A DNA stretch of 64,000 nt from RPQJ01 sp963777725 (lineage in GTDB: Bacteria > Pseudomonadota > Gammaproteobacteria > Steroidobacterales > Steroidobacteraceae), in the NCBI GenBank assembly GCA_963777725.1, contig CAVZRR010000020.1:310001-374000 (forward strand), given 5' to 3'. Position 1 is the stretch's first letter; every line of letters starts with the position of its first letter. Positions 22,291-32,705 of the stretch are shown here, in pieces. Under the pieces are notes generated by a model, which saw only the letters and a program-made list of their open reading frames with translations, had not been told where the DNA came from and made no database searches. A program made the translations under genes and the position numbers.

Positions 22291-22866
22291 ATGCGCAGGT
22301 CACTGCTCGTATTCGCGGCCGTCGTGCTGCTTCCCGCCGCGGCTTCCGCCGGCGAGATGCGCGCGTCCGCCGAAATCAAAGGCTGCACGGACGCCAAGAT
22401 CGCAGGCAATGCGACGCTGGTCGAGCAGGTCACCGCGGAAGGCGTCAAGGAGGTCACGGTCGAGCTGCGCGTGACGGGGCTGCCCGACGGCAAGCACGCC
22501 GTGCACATTCACGAGACCGGCGCCTGCGAGCCGTGTGCAGCGGCGGGCGGCCACCACGATCCGGGTCCTTTCGGTCAGTCGCGGCCGGACACGGCCAGCG
22601 ACGTCACGCCCGCGACGGACATCAATCACCCGTTCCACATGGGCGACCTGATCAACCTCGACGTCAAGGGCGGCGTCGGCACGCTGCGGCACACGACGAA
22701 CCGCGTCACGCTGTCGCCGGGACGCCTGAGCATCGTCGACAAGGACGGCAGCTCGATCATCGTGCACACGCAGGCCGACACGTACTGCGACGAGGAGACC
22801 GACCTCAAGAAGGGGTGCGCCGGCGGCGCCCGCGAGGCCTGCGGCATCATCCAGCTCGCAAAGTAG
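22291..22866 (+). CDS. Periplasmic Cu/Zn superoxide dismutase-family protein
   Basis: A 191-residue protein with a 20-residue signal peptide; the ATG at 22291 has an AGGAGGAG ribosome site. The copper/zinc ligands follow the SodC order: HIH at 72-74, GHHDP near 87-91, HMGD near 116-119, and a final VHT. The C-terminal GGAREACGII block matches the SodC GxRxACGxI. The spacing between these motifs is longer than in classical SodC, so it may be a divergent family member. Predicted role: removal of superoxide in the periplasm. Confidence 0.8.
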   Translation: MRRSLLVFAAVVLLPAAASAGEMRASAEIKGCTDAKIAGNATLVEQVTAEGVKEVTVELRVTGLPDGKHAVHIHETGACEPCAAAGGHHDPGPFGQSRPDTASDVTPATDINHPFHMGDLINLDVKGGVGTLRHTTNRVTLSPGRLSIVDKDGSSIIVHTQADTYCDEETDLKKGCAGGAREACGIIQLAK

Positions 22867-22872
22867 CCGTCG

Positions 22873-22905
22873 TCTCCGGACGGTCCGGCTCGGGTCGTCC
22901 GGAGA
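22873..22905 (+). terminator. Hairpin downstream of the SOD-like gene
   Basis: Perfect 9-base arms (22873-22881 and 22897-22905) begin 7 bases after the stop. The T-tract that follows is weak, so intrinsic termination is plausible but not certain. Confidence 0.5.
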
Positions 22906-23003
22906 TTGTCCTGGATTCCTGAATAGATAAATCAGATTACTGCTGTTTATCCAGTCAATCTGCAGGCGTAACTTGGCCCCCGCACGCAACGGAGGATCCA
23001 ACA

Positions 23004-23126
23004 ATGTTCACCTGCAACAACGTCGACAGCTTCACCACCCGCGTCCTGGCCGGGCTCGTCGTCACCGTGACGATCGTCTTCGGCTCGCTGACCTACGCCG
23101 TGAGCAACATGCAGGTCTTTGCCTGA
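23004..23126 (+). CDS. 40-residue predicted membrane protein
   Basis: A short open frame with an ATG at 23004, a strong GGAGG ribosome site 8 bases upstream and a TGA at 23124. The product begins MFTCNNVDSF and has one hydrophobic segment (about residues 14-33: VLAGLVVTVTIVFGSLTYAV). The good ribosome site and coherent topology suggest a real small protein. Similar tiny proteins of this shape occur in other gammaproteobacteria, to my knowledge without a known function. It stands alone between two convergent genes. Confidence 0.6.
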   Translation: MFTCNNVDSFTTRVLAGLVVTVTIVFGSLTYAVSNMQVFA

Positions 23127-23206
23127 CATGCGTCGGCTCACGTTTTCCAACCCGCGGCTGGAGCGGCGCGAGTGCGCTCCACGCTGCGGACCGGAGCAGG
23201 TAATCG

Positions 23207-24158
23207 TCACGCGACCCGGATGACGAGCTTCCCCGCGACGCGCCCGGCGCGCGATAGCTCGATCGCCTGAGCGACCTTCTCGAGCGGGAATTCACCCGCG
23301 ATCTCGCAACGCAGTCTTCCGCTCGCCCAGGCACGCAGCAGCTCCTGCCATGGCCGGCTCGCTCGGCCGCAGCATCACGGCGTGCCGCTCCAGGCGGCCG
23401 AGGCGGTTCAGCAGCGGGTCCAGCGGTGTAGGTCCAGGCATTCGGCAGCGTGCTCGCGTAGTGACCGCCGCGCCCGAGCAGCCGGCCGTGGCAGTCGCGC
23501 GGCAGGTTCGGGACGCAATCGAGCACGGCGTCGAATCCGGCTGGCCATCGTTCCACGGGCTCTGCCCGGTAGTCGATGAATGCATCGGCGCCGAGCGCGG
23601 TCACGAAAGGACGCCGCTCGGCACTCGCCACCGCCGTGACGTGCGCGCCACGCGCCTTCGCCACCTGCACCGCCATGTGACCCACGCCGCCGGCGGCCCC
23701 GTTGACCAGCACCCGGGAGCCGCGGCTCACCTGCGCCGAGATCGCACAGCGCGACTGCGGTGACGCCGACGCAGGGGAGGGCGGCGCCGAGCACCTCGTC
23801 GAGCGCCGCAGGTCGACGGAACACGAATTCGACCGGCACGGGTACGAACTCGGCGAACGTTCCCATGTGCGCGGGCGAATGGATCGATGAACCCCATGAC
23901 GGGCTCGCCCTGCGCCCAGCCCTCGACGCCGGCACCGACGGCCGCGATCTCCCCGGAGAAGTCCGAGCCCATGGTCCGCGGCAAGCCGCCTTTGACGAGG
24001 AAGCGGAACTTCCCGTCCGCGAGTTTCCAGTCCACCGGATTGAGGCTCGCGCAACGCACGCGCACCAGCACTTCGCCGGGCGCCGGCGCAGGGACGGGCA
24101 CGTCTTCGAGTCGTGGCAGCGATTTCCCGGCCGGTGCGTGGTAACGATAGGCGCGCAT
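23207..24158 (-). CDS. Zinc-independent alcohol dehydrogenase/quinone reductase-like MDR protein (four apparent +1 shifts)
   Basis: Starts at the ATG at 24158. Dropping one base at 23870 (CGC/CGG), 23748 (CTG/CTT), 23424 (ACC/ACG) and 23351 (GCC/GCA) gives a single 315-residue protein. It has the MDR landmarks SLNPVDWKL near the N-terminus, TMGSDFSGEI, the nucleotide-binding VNGAAGGVGHMAVQ, and the family ending GRVAGKLVIRV. It is a cytoplasmic NADPH-dependent oxidoreductase of unknown substrate. It does not share the membrane anchor of the MDR protein at 2835. Confidence 0.8.
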
Positions 24159-24199
24159 GGGAGAATTGGGACCGATGAACCGATTGGAGGGGTGCGGCG

Positions 24200-24677
24200 A
24201 TGCTGCCACAGGGGCGCTGGTTTTTCCTGCCGGTGATCGCCGGCGCGTGGCTATGGGCGACTGCGATGCTCGGCGGATGCGCGCAGAGCGGCACGCCCGA
24301 GGCGCAGGTGCGGGCCGTCATCGCCGCCGGCGAGCAGGCGGCCGAGGCGCGTGACCTCTCCGGCCTTCTCGAGCACGTTTCAGCGGCGTTTCTCGATGAG
24401 CACGGCGGCGGCCGGGACGAATTGAAGCAAATCCTGCGCGGGTACTTCGTGACCCACCAGTCGATCGCGCTGCTGACGCGAATCGACAGCGTCGAGTTTC
24501 CCTACCGGGACCTCGCGCGGGTGCGCGTCACGGTGGGTACGCTCGGCCGGGAGGCAGCCGGGGCGACCGCGTTCGAGTTCGCGACCGACATAAACGAAAT
24601 CGTCCTCGAGTTGACAGCTCGAGGACGATGAGTGGAAAGTGGTGCGCGCCGCGTGGCAGTCCACGCGGCGCGGCTGA
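24200..24677 (+). CDS. Small lipoprotein with an NTF2-like domain (one apparent +1 shift)
   Basis: Starts at the ATG at 24200. The signal peptide ends in a lipobox (LGGC, cysteine near residue 27). The mature part resembles the NTF2/SnoaL-like fold of periplasmic or membrane-tethered proteins (EQAAEARDLSGLLEHVSAAF, then a beta-rich second half). As written it stops at 24631. Dropping one base at 24617 (ACA/ACG) extends it to 24677, giving 158 residues ending QSTRRG. Function unknown. It converges on the porin gene, with no gap between the stops. Confidence 0.68.
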
Positions 24678-26033
24678 TCAGAACGAGTACTTGGTCGTCA
24701 GCTGCAACCGATCGAGGTCGCCGTCGTCGCCCGTTCTCGCGCTCGGCAGTCGCCTGCCGATACTCGGCGCCGATGTCGAGCTTCGGGATCGGCGAGTAGA
24801 ACAGGTTGACGTTCCAGCTGCTGCTCGACTTGTTCGCGGCCGAGTTGCCGAGGATCGATTCGTTGTCGTACTCCTGCAGCGAGTAAGTGAACGTGCTGCG
24901 CCAGGCGCCGCTCCCGCCCCAGATGTGCCGGTAGGCGATGAAGCCGGCGTAGCCGTCGAGCGAATCGAGGTTGCCGTTCGCGTCGAGAACCGCGTCGGTC
25001 GCGAAGTTGAGGCCCACGTAGCGCCCGAGGTTGCCGTAGAGCGCCATCCAGCGGATGTCGTCCTTGCCGAAGTTGAACTTGCCGGAGAGGCTCAGCGAGC
25101 CGGCCCACGTCGAGTCGTCGATCGTGGCCGTCTCGTGCGTCAGTTCGCGCAGCAGGCCGGCGACGGCGACGTGGCCCCAGTCGCCCTTCCACGCATAGCG
25201 CGCGGTCAGGTCCGGAGCGTAGCCGTCGTCGGAGATGATGCGGGCGCCCGCGACGCCGGCGACGTCGTACGGCAGGATCGTCGTTTCGCGATTCTCGGCC
25301 GACAGCGAGAAGCCGCCCGTCGTGTAGCGGACCTGCGGCTGGCGCACGAAGGTCGTGCCGTCCGTCGGACCGATGAAGTCCACCGACTCGGGCAGTGTCG
25401 CGACGTCCATGAAGTTGGACCAGGTCTGGCCGACCAGCCAGTTGCCCCACGTCACGTAGGCATGGCGGATGACCGGGTCGTAGCCGTTGCTGATGCGCTG
25501 GTCGCCGTCGGCGCGGCCGAAGAAGTCGATCTCGAAGCGCGTGCTGACCTTGCCGCCGCCCTCGAGGACCGTGTCCGTGCCGAAGTTGAAGCGCGACTGC
25601 TTGATGTGGGCGTTCAGGTCCGTGCCCTCGTCCGCAGCCGGTCGCCGATCGGGATCGTGCTCGGCACGTAGAAGTCGCGACCGATGGAGCTGTCGGCGAG
25701 TTCGCCGTCCGACGTGTCGGTCCAGATCGCGTCGGCCTTGACGAAGCCGGTGACCACGAAGGTGGTTCCGGGAGCGGCGTTCGGCGTGATCGTCGAGGCC
25801 TGGATGGGCTTCGCAGCGGGCGCAGCAGCCGGGGCCGCCGCGGGCGCCGGCGCAGCCTTCTTCTCTGCGGCCAGTTGCTGCACCAGCTTCTCGAGCTCGG
25901 CGACGCGCGCCTCGAGTTCCTGCTCCTTGGCAGTCTGCGACCACGCGGCGGCAGGCATGCCGACCATGGCAGCGGTGAGTGTGACCGCAACGATCTTGCG
26001 AAGTGTGGCGTTTCTGGAATTATGCGTGCGCAT
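24678..26033 (-). CDS. DcaP-like outer-membrane porin (two frame defects)
   Basis: Starts at the ATG at 26033. A signal peptide is followed by a short coiled coil (ELEARVAELEKLVQQL) and an Ala/Pro linker, then a beta-barrel with GFVKADAIW and RFEIDFFG. This is the layout of DcaP-type trimeric porins, which take up dicarboxylates or other small anions. A missing base near 25633 and a surplus base at 24729 (GGG/GGC) disrupt the frame; the corrected length is 451 residues ending TKYSF. It is divergent from the CrbR-like regulator gene. Confidence 0.77.
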
Positions 26034-26157
26034 CGGCCGGGCCCCCCGTGGTGGAACTACCACAATGCTGCGCCGGGCCGCCAGATGCCGGTATTCGCCA
26101 TTGGTCGAATGTTGGAGGACTGCCACACCGCGCGCGCCGGGTATAGGCTGCCGACCT

Positions 26158-26835
26158 ATGGTGCGCCAGATCATCGTCGCCGATGACCACCCGCTGTTTC
26201 GCGAGGCGCTCAAGGCGGCCGTGGGGCGCCTCGAATCCGGCGCAAAGTTCGTCGAGGCGGACTCCGTGGCCGCACTGCTCGTCGCGATCGAGTCGGAACC
26301 GGACGCCGACCTGTTGCTGCTCGACCTCAACATGCCCGGAGCGCAGGGCTTCAATGCGCTCGTGCACGTGCGCGGCAGCCGGCCGGACCTGCCCGTGGTC
26401 GTCGTATCGGCCGACGACGATGCGCAGACGATCGCGGGCGCGCTCTGCTACGGCGCGCAGGGATTCATTCCGAAGTCCACCGAGGCCGGGCAGATCGGCC
26501 AGGCCGTCGAGGCCGTCCTCGCGGGCGAGATCTACACGCCGCCCGGATTCCATGCGCCGCGCACCACTCCAGCTTCCGAAGAGGACTTGCGGATCGCGCG
26601 CCGCGTGGCCGATCTGACGCCGCAACAGTTCCGCGTGCTCGGCATGCTCTGCTCCGGCTTGCTCAACAAGCAGATCGCCTACGAGCTCGACGTGTCGGAG
26701 GCGACCGTCAAGGCGCACGTGACCGCGATCCTGCGCAAGCTCGGCGTCACGACGCGAACCCAGGCCGTGCTCGCCGCGGGTCGGCTCGCGGTCGATCGCT
26801 CGAGCGTCAAGCCGCCTCCGGACGACGCGGAGTAA
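26158..26835 (+). CDS. LuxR/NarL-type response regulator, CrbR/ErdR-like
   Basis: A 225-residue regulator. The receiver domain has the acidic pair D9-D10, the phospho-acceptor D56 (LLLLDLNMPG) and a lysine in GFIPKS. The C-terminal GerE helix-turn-helix is NKQIAYELDVSEATVKAH. The sequence resembles the ErdR/CrbR regulators that, with an SSF-containing hybrid kinase, control acetate and ethanol use (acs). The facing gene encodes exactly such a kinase; only one base separates the two stop codons. The ATG at 26158 gives the canonical N-terminus. Confidence 0.85.
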   Translation: MVRQIIVADDHPLFREALKAAVGRLESGAKFVEADSVAALLVAIESEPDADLLLLDLNMPGAQGFNALVHVRGSRPDLPVVVVSADDDAQTIAGALCYGAQGFIPKSTEAGQIGQAVEAVLAGEIYTPPGFHAPRTTPASEEDLRIARRVADLTPQQFRVLGMLCSGLLNKQIAYELDVSEATVKAHVTAILRKLGVTTRTQAVLAAGRLAVDRSSVKPPPDDAE

Positions 26836-26836
26836 G

Positions 26837-29800
26837 TCAGGCCGCCGGCATCGTCCGGTGCGACGAAAGCGCGCCGAGCAGTGCGCGCAGCGCCGCGGGC
26901 TTCAGCGGCTTGCGCAGCACCGGGAACCCCAGTGCGCGCGAGCGGGCCGCCACGGCCGCGGTGTGGTCGGCCGTGATCAGGACCCCGGCGGGCGCGGCCG
27001 ACGCGTCGTCCCCGCACAATTCGATCAACAGGTCGATCCCGTCGCAGTCCGACTCTGCGAGCCGGTAGTCCGCAAGCACGACGGCGGGGTGCTCGCGCTG
27101 CATGGCCCGGCGCGCCTCCTCGGCGCCGGCCGCCGTGATGACTCGTGCGCCCCAGCGTGTGAGCAGTGCGCTCATCCCGGCCAGGATCTCCGGTTCGTTG
27201 TCCACGCACAGCACCGTCAGCTCGACGAGGCTCGACGGCAGCCGCGCCACTTCGCGCGATCCGGCCGGCTCGGCCGCTGGTGTGGCGCCTTTCGGCACGC
27301 GCACGCTGAACACCGAGCCGTGGCCGGGCCGCGACCGCAGCCCGAGCCGCAAGCCGAGCAGGCGCGCGATGCGGTCGCAGATCGACAAGCCGAGGCCGAT
27401 GCCCTGCTTCGCCCCAGGGCGAGGGCCGGTCGAGGCGCTGGAACTCGTCGAAGATCGCGCGCTGGTGCTGGCCTGCGATGCCGGGACCGGTGTCCCAGAC
27501 CTCGAGTTCGACGAAATCTCCGCGGCTGCGGCAGCCCACCAGCACGCCACCGCGTTGCGTGTAGCGCAGCGCGTTCGAGATCAGGTTCTGCAGCACGCGT
27601 CGCAGCAGCACGCGGTCGCTGCGCACGCTGCACGCCGGGCGCGTCACGCGCAGGCGCAGGCCGCGGCGCGCGGCGAGCGGTGCGAACTGGCGCTCGAGGT
27701 GCTCGAACGCTTCGGCCAGCGCGAAGTCGGTGATGTCCGCGCGCATCGTGCCGCTCTCGAGTCGCGCGATGTCGAGCATGTCGTCGAGCACGTCCTCGGC
27801 CGCGCGCATCGAGCTGTCGATCCGGCCCGCGATCTCGAGCACCGCGGGGTCGTCGGATTGCTCCTCCAGCGCCGAGGCGAACAGGCGCGCTGCGTTGAGC
27901 GGCTGCAACAAGTCGTGGCTCGCCGCCGCGACGAAGCGTGTCTTCGTCGCGTTGGTCTCCTCCGCGAGCCGCTTGGCGTCGCGCTGCGCTTCGAGCGCGA
28001 GCTGCAGCTCGCGCGTGCGTTCCTCGACGCGCTGCTCGAGCGTCTGCTTCGCCTCGAGCAAGGCCTGCTCGGTCCGCTTGAAGTCCGTGATGTCGGTGAA
28101 CGTCGTGACGTAGCCGCCGTCGGGCATGCCCTGGCCGTGCATCTCGTAGACCCGACCGTTGAGCCATTCGCGCTGGATCACGTACGAGGAGCCGGCGCGC
28201 ATGTGGGCCAGCCGCTTGCTGATCTGCGCCTCCGGATCCGTGTCGCCGAACACGCCGCGCTCGGCATTCCAGCGGATCAGGTCGGCCACCGGACGGCCGA
28301 CGTAGACCATGCCCTCCGGGTAGTCGAACATTTCCAGGTAGCGCCGGTTCCACGCGACGATTCGCGCCTCCGGGTCGGCCACTGCGATGCCCTGCGAAAC
28401 GTTCTCCATCGTCGCCTGCAGCAGCTGGCGGCTGAAGCGCAGCTCCTGCGAGGTCTCGTCGAGCAGCTCGGCGACTTCCTCGGCGGTGATGCCGCGGCCC
28501 CGCAGCGCGTGGGTCAGCATGAGCCGGGCCGAGGAGGCGCCGATCGCGCCGGCGAGCACGCGCTCCATCGATTGCAGCAGGCCGCGATCGGCGGGTTCGG
28601 ACGGTCGCGGCATCGGGCGGCCGGCCTGGTGGCAGTACTCCTGCAGGGCACCCTCGGTCGCTTCGGCGCCGAGGATGCGCTCGGTGACCGCGACCAGGTC
28701 GCCCACGCGCGCGCCGCCGGCGTCCGCAACGCCGGGCACCGGTTGCGCACCCCGCAGGAAATCCGTCGCCTTCATTCGCTCCCGGAACGAGACGCCGCCG
28801 AGGCGCGAGATGGCGACCATGACGAGCACGTTCGCGGCGGTCGCGAGCATCCAGCCGTTGAGCAGCGAAAAGCCGACCAGGCTGCTTACGCCGAGCGCCG
28901 GCAGCAGCAGCCCGTAGATCCAGATGACATAGCCTGCGGCGAGTCCCCAGAACACGCCCTCGCGCGTGGCGCCGCGCCAGTAGAGTCCCGCCAGGATCGC
29001 CGGCGCGAATTGCGCGACGGCGGTGAAGGCCAGCAGTCCGATCGAGGCGAGGCTCGCAGGCGCGCTGATGCTGCGGTGGTACGCGTAGGCGAGCACGGCC
29101 AGCAGCACGATCGCGAGGCGGCGCAACCGCAGCACCAGCCGCCCGACGCCGACGTCGGTGGCAACGCCCTGCCAGCGGCTGCGCCACAGGGCCGGCATCA
29201 CCAGGTCGTTCGTCATCATCGTCGCGAGCGCGATGCTCGCCATGATCACCATCGCGGTCGCGGCCGAGAGGCCGCCGAGGAACACCAGGATCGCGAGGCC
29301 CGTCTCGCCGTGGTGCATCGGCAGCGTCAGCACGAACGAGTCGGGATGGTGCCGCTCGCCGAGCCCGGAGCCGAGGCCGGCGAGCACGACCGGGATGACC
29401 GACAGCGTGAACACGGCGAGGTACGACGGGAACAGCCAGCGTGCCCTGCGCACGTCGGCCGGGTCCGCGCATTCGACGACGCCGACCAGGAACTGGCGCG
29501 GCAGGCAGAAAATCGCCGCGGCGGAGAGCAGCGTCGAGGCGGCGAAGCTGGTGCTGGCGAGATCCTCGAGGTCGCCGAGGCGCGTGGCCGCGAGCGGGGG
29601 TGCGTCCTCGAGGTGCAGCAGTGCGAAGACTCCGATCGCGACGAAAGCGAGCAGCTTCACCGTCGACTCGAACGCGATCGCGAGCATCACGCCCTCGTGG
29701 TGCTCGGTCGCATCGAGCCTGCGGGTGCCGAACAGCACCGCGAACAGCGCCATCAGCATCGCCACCCAGAGCGCGGGGTCGGCGAACCAGACCGGGTGCG

Positions 29801-30254
29801 TCGAGACCGACCCGGTCAGCACGTCGATGCTGGTGCCGACTGCCTTGTACTGCAAGGCCAGGTACGGCACGCCCGCGGTCAGCGCGATGACCGCGACCAG
29901 GGCGCCGAGCGCGGGACTCTTGCCGAACCGCGACGACAGGAGGTCACCGATCGACGTGATGTTGTGCGCGCGCGCGACCGAGACCAGGCGCACGAGGAAG
30001 GGCGTGCCGAACAGGAAGACGAGGGCGGGACCGAGGTAGATCGGCAGGTAGGCCCAGCCGTCGCGGACGGCCGTGCCCACGGCGCCGAAGAACGTCCAGG
30101 TCGTGCAGTAGACGCCGAGCGCGAGGCTGTAGATGTACGGGCGCAGCCGCGCCCGGCTCGGGTAGATCGACTTGCGCTCGCCGTAGAACGCCACGGCGAA
30201 CAGCAGCGCGAGGTACGCGATCGCGAGGGTCGAGAGGAACAGCCCGGAGACCAT
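26837..30254 (-). CDS. Hybrid sensor kinase with sodium:solute symporter domain, CrbS/MxtR-like (one apparent +1 shift)
   Basis: About 1138 residues. The N-terminal ~480 residues are a 13-helix SSF (SLC5) transporter domain. A PAS-7 domain follows (ENVSQGIAVADPEARIVAWN), then a coiled linker, a HisKA domain (AASHDLLQPLNAARLF), an HATPase domain with GIGLGLSICDR, and a C-terminal receiver (VVLADYRLAESDCDG). Dropping one base at 27416 (CCC/CCT) restores the HATPase to receiver junction. CrbS-type kinases sense carbon status and drive the acetate switch through CrbR. The ligand is not evident from sequence. Confidence 0.87.
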
Positions 30255-30309
30255 GCGCGGACTGTAGCCTGAGGCGGGTGCTTATCCCAAGCGACCCTCG
30301 TCCCGGCCC

Positions 30310-30329
30310 TCTCCCGCGGCTGCGGGAGA
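30310..30329. repeat. REP-like hairpin downstream of the TonB receptor
   Basis: Perfect 8-base arms TCTCCCGC and GCGGGAGA around a 4-base loop, followed by more GGGAGAGG-type sequence. Purine/pyrimidine palindromes of this kind are common dispersed intergenic repeats in GC-rich proteobacteria. Here it could also end transcription of the receptor gene, but no T-tract follows. Confidence 0.5.
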
Positions 30330-30355
30330 AGGTTCGGGAGAGGAGAGGGAGCGCG

Positions 30356-32605
30356 TCAGCGTGACTTCCAGGCCACCGAGACGCCGTAGGTGCGCGGCGG
30401 CGCGAAGATCGAGAAGCCGTTGCCGAGGAACGGGATGGTGTGCAGCGGGTATTCTTCGTCCGTCAGGTTCTTGCCCCAGACGGAGAATTCGAGATTGCGC
30501 TCCTCGAGCTGGTACGCGGCCCGGGCGTCCAGCAGCGCGTAGCTCTCGATTTCCGTGACGCGCCAGTTCGCGGCGTCGTTGTAGTAAGGGATCTCGGTCC
30601 GGTAGTCGTCCGTCCACTTGAACTCGCCGCGGACCGACAGCCCGCCGCCCGCGACCGGCCACGAATACTCGGCGAACGCGCCGAGCGTGTGTTCCGGGGC
30701 GCGCGGCAATTCGCCGCCGTCGTTCAGTCCGCCATCCACCTCGGCCTTGAGATAGGCCGCGTTCAGGCCGACTTCGAGGCCTTCGGCCGGCGCGGCCAGG
30801 ATTTCGAGCTCGGCACCCTGGTTCACCGTGTCTTCAGTGAACGTGAAGAGCCTCAGCTGGGGATCGAGGCGGAACAGCTGCAGGTCCTCGTAGTCCATGT
30901 GGAACAGCGCGAGGTTGACGCGCAGTGTGCGGTCAAACCACTCGGTCTTGGCGCCGATCTCGTAGCTCCAGACCTCTTCCTCGGGCGTGGCGACGCCGAC
31001 GTTCTGCACGACGTTGTTCTGGCTCGGGAAGATGCCGGACTTGAAGCCCTTGCTCGCGCTCGCATACAAGAGTTGGCCCGACTCCGTGCGGTAGTCGACA
31101 CCAAATCGCCCGGTGGTCGACTCCCACGAATCGCTGGCCGTCACGTCATACGGCTGGCCCGGAAAGAGCGGGATGCCGGGCGTCGCGTCGTTCGGGTCGT
31201 TGTTGCGGCCGATCTGGCGCGCGTCCTTCTCGTCCTCGGTGTAACGCAGCCCCAGCGTCATGCTGAAGCGGTCCGTGAACGGATAGGTGATCTGGCCGAA
31301 GGCGGCGTAGCTTTCGGAGTCCACGTCCTGGACGAAGGTCACGTCGCCGCCGGCCGCCGGCAACAGGCTGAACTGCGTCAGGAAGCTCTCGGTGCGATCC
31401 ACGGTCTCGGTGAAGTAGTACAAACCGCCGACCCAGAACACCCGCGCATCGGCGGGCGACGTGAGGCGGACTTCGAGGCTGTACTGCTCGGCGTCTTCAT
31501 CGGCTTCATCGCGGTTCTTGAGCACCCAGCCATACGGCTGCGGGAAGGGCGGCGTCACGGGCGGGAAGCCGAAGGGCTTGAGCCCGTCGAGGTCCTCGAG
31601 CCAGCTCAGCTCGACGTTGCGCCAGCCACCGAGCACGGTCCAGCTGCCGTAGCTGGCATCGTTCTCATAGCGCACGGTGAGGCCGTTAATCTCGCGCTCC
31701 TGGAACGACTCCGGGACAGAGTAGGACTTGCGGACGTCGGAGCCCGCCGGCCAGATGGCCCGCAATGCCGCCAGGGCCAGGTTATTCGCCGCGCCGACCT
31801 GGCCGGTGTCGAAGACCGGGAACGGCACGCGTGCGTTGCCCTCCGAGTCGTCGGTGACATAGTCGTAGCCGAGCAGCAGCCGGCTCGAATCGCTCGGCGT
31901 GAAGAGCAGCTGCCCGCGCACGCTCCAGTTGTCCTCGTCATCGAGGTCGGCGCCGGTGGTGATGTTCTCGGAAAAACCGCTGCGCTCGCGGCGGCTCAAC
32001 GACAGGCGCCCGGCCAGGCTGTCCGTGAGACCACCGTTCACCACGAGCCGCCCGTCGATGGCGTCGTAGTTGCCGTAGGACAGCTCGGCGCTCGCGTAGA
32101 AATCCTGCTCGGGGCGTTTCGGGATGAAATTCACCGCGCCACCCGAGGTGTTGCGCCCGAACAGCGTGCCCTGCGGCCCGCGCAGGACTTCGACGCGCTC
32201 CATGTCGAAAACGTCGAAAGCGGCGCCGCTGATGCGGCCGACGTAGATCTCGTCCTGGAAGACGCCCACGGTCGGGTCGCCCGCGGCCGAGTCGGAGTTC
32301 GATCCGACGCCGCGGATGTAGAACTGCGGCTCGCCGACGTTGACGCGCATCATCGTGAAGTTCGGCGTGCGCATCACGATCTCTTCGATGCGGGTGATGT
32401 TCGCGCGCGCGAGCACGCTCGAGTCGAAGACCGTCAGCGCGATCGGCACGTCCTGCGCGCTCTCGGCGCGCTTCTGCGCGGTGACGATGATCTCCTCGAG
32501 GCCGCTGGTCCGGTCGACCTCCTGGGCGAGAGCGGGCGGCGCGATGGCCGCCGCGCCTGCAGCCGCCACGAGGCAGCGCGTCACCATTCTCCGAATCATC
32601 GTCAT
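30356..32605 (-). CDS. TonB-dependent outer-membrane receptor
   Basis: A 749-residue receptor starting at 32605 behind a GGGGGAG ribosome site. A signal peptide ends in ALAQ. A TonB-box-like stretch (LEEIIVTAQKR) and the plug domain (VEVLRGPQGTLFGRN) follow, then a 22-strand barrel ending VAWKSR. The plug style is that of the large receptor family used for substrates other than classic siderophores. It lies downstream of an oxygenase-thiolase-dehydrogenase operon on the same strand, so uptake of that pathway's hydrophobic substrate is a reasonable guess. The 100-base gap suggests it may also have its own promoter. Confidence 0.87.
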   Translation of the reverse strand: MTMIRRMVTRCLVAAAGAAAIAPPALAQEVDRTSGLEEIIVTAQKRAESAQDVPIALTVFDSSVLARANITRIEEIVMRTPNFTMMRVNVGEPQFYIRGVGSNSDSAAGDPTVGVFQDEIYVGRISGAAFDVFDMERVEVLRGPQGTLFGRNTSGGAVNFIPKRPEQDFYASAELSYGNYDAIDGRLVVNGGLTDSLAGRLSLSRRERSGFSENITTGADLDDEDNWSVRGQLLFTPSDSSRLLLGYDYVTDDSEGNARVPFPVFDTGQVGAANNLALAALRAIWPAGSDVRKSYSVPESFQEREINGLTVRYENDASYGSWTVLGGWRNVELSWLEDLDGLKPFGFPPVTPPFPQPYGWVLKNRDEADEDAEQYSLEVRLTSPADARVFWVGGLYYFTETVDRTESFLTQFSLLPAAGGDVTFVQDVDSESYAAFGQITYPFTDRFSMTLGLRYTEDEKDARQIGRNNDPNDATPGIPLFPGQPYDVTASDSWESTTGRFGVDYRTESGQLLYASASKGFKSGIFPSQNNVVQNVGVATPEEEVWSYEIGAKTEWFDRTLRVNLALFHMDYEDLQLFRLDPQLRLFTFTEDTVNQGAELEILAAPAEGLEVGLNAAYLKAEVDGGLNDGGELPRAPEHTLGAFAEYSWPVAGGGLSVRGEFKWTDDYRTEIPYYNDAANWRVTEIESYALLDARAAYQLEERNLEFSVWGKNLTDEEYPLHTIPFLGNGFSIFAPPRTYGVSVAWKSR

Positions 32606-32705
32606 TGCTGTCTCCCCCGGTGGAACGATTTCTTTGCAGTTGCGAGTCACTTGCACAAGCAGACCTATACCGCAGTTGCTGCGTGCCGTGCAATGGGTGT
32701 TGCGT

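Noticed and set aside
27102..30272. A very long plus-strand open frame antisense to the kinase gene
   Set aside because: High GC at third positions removes stop codons on the opposite strand. The translation has no domain, and the kinase on the other strand is clear. The same holds for long antisense frames at 18607-21291, 38940-42134 and 50030-52402.
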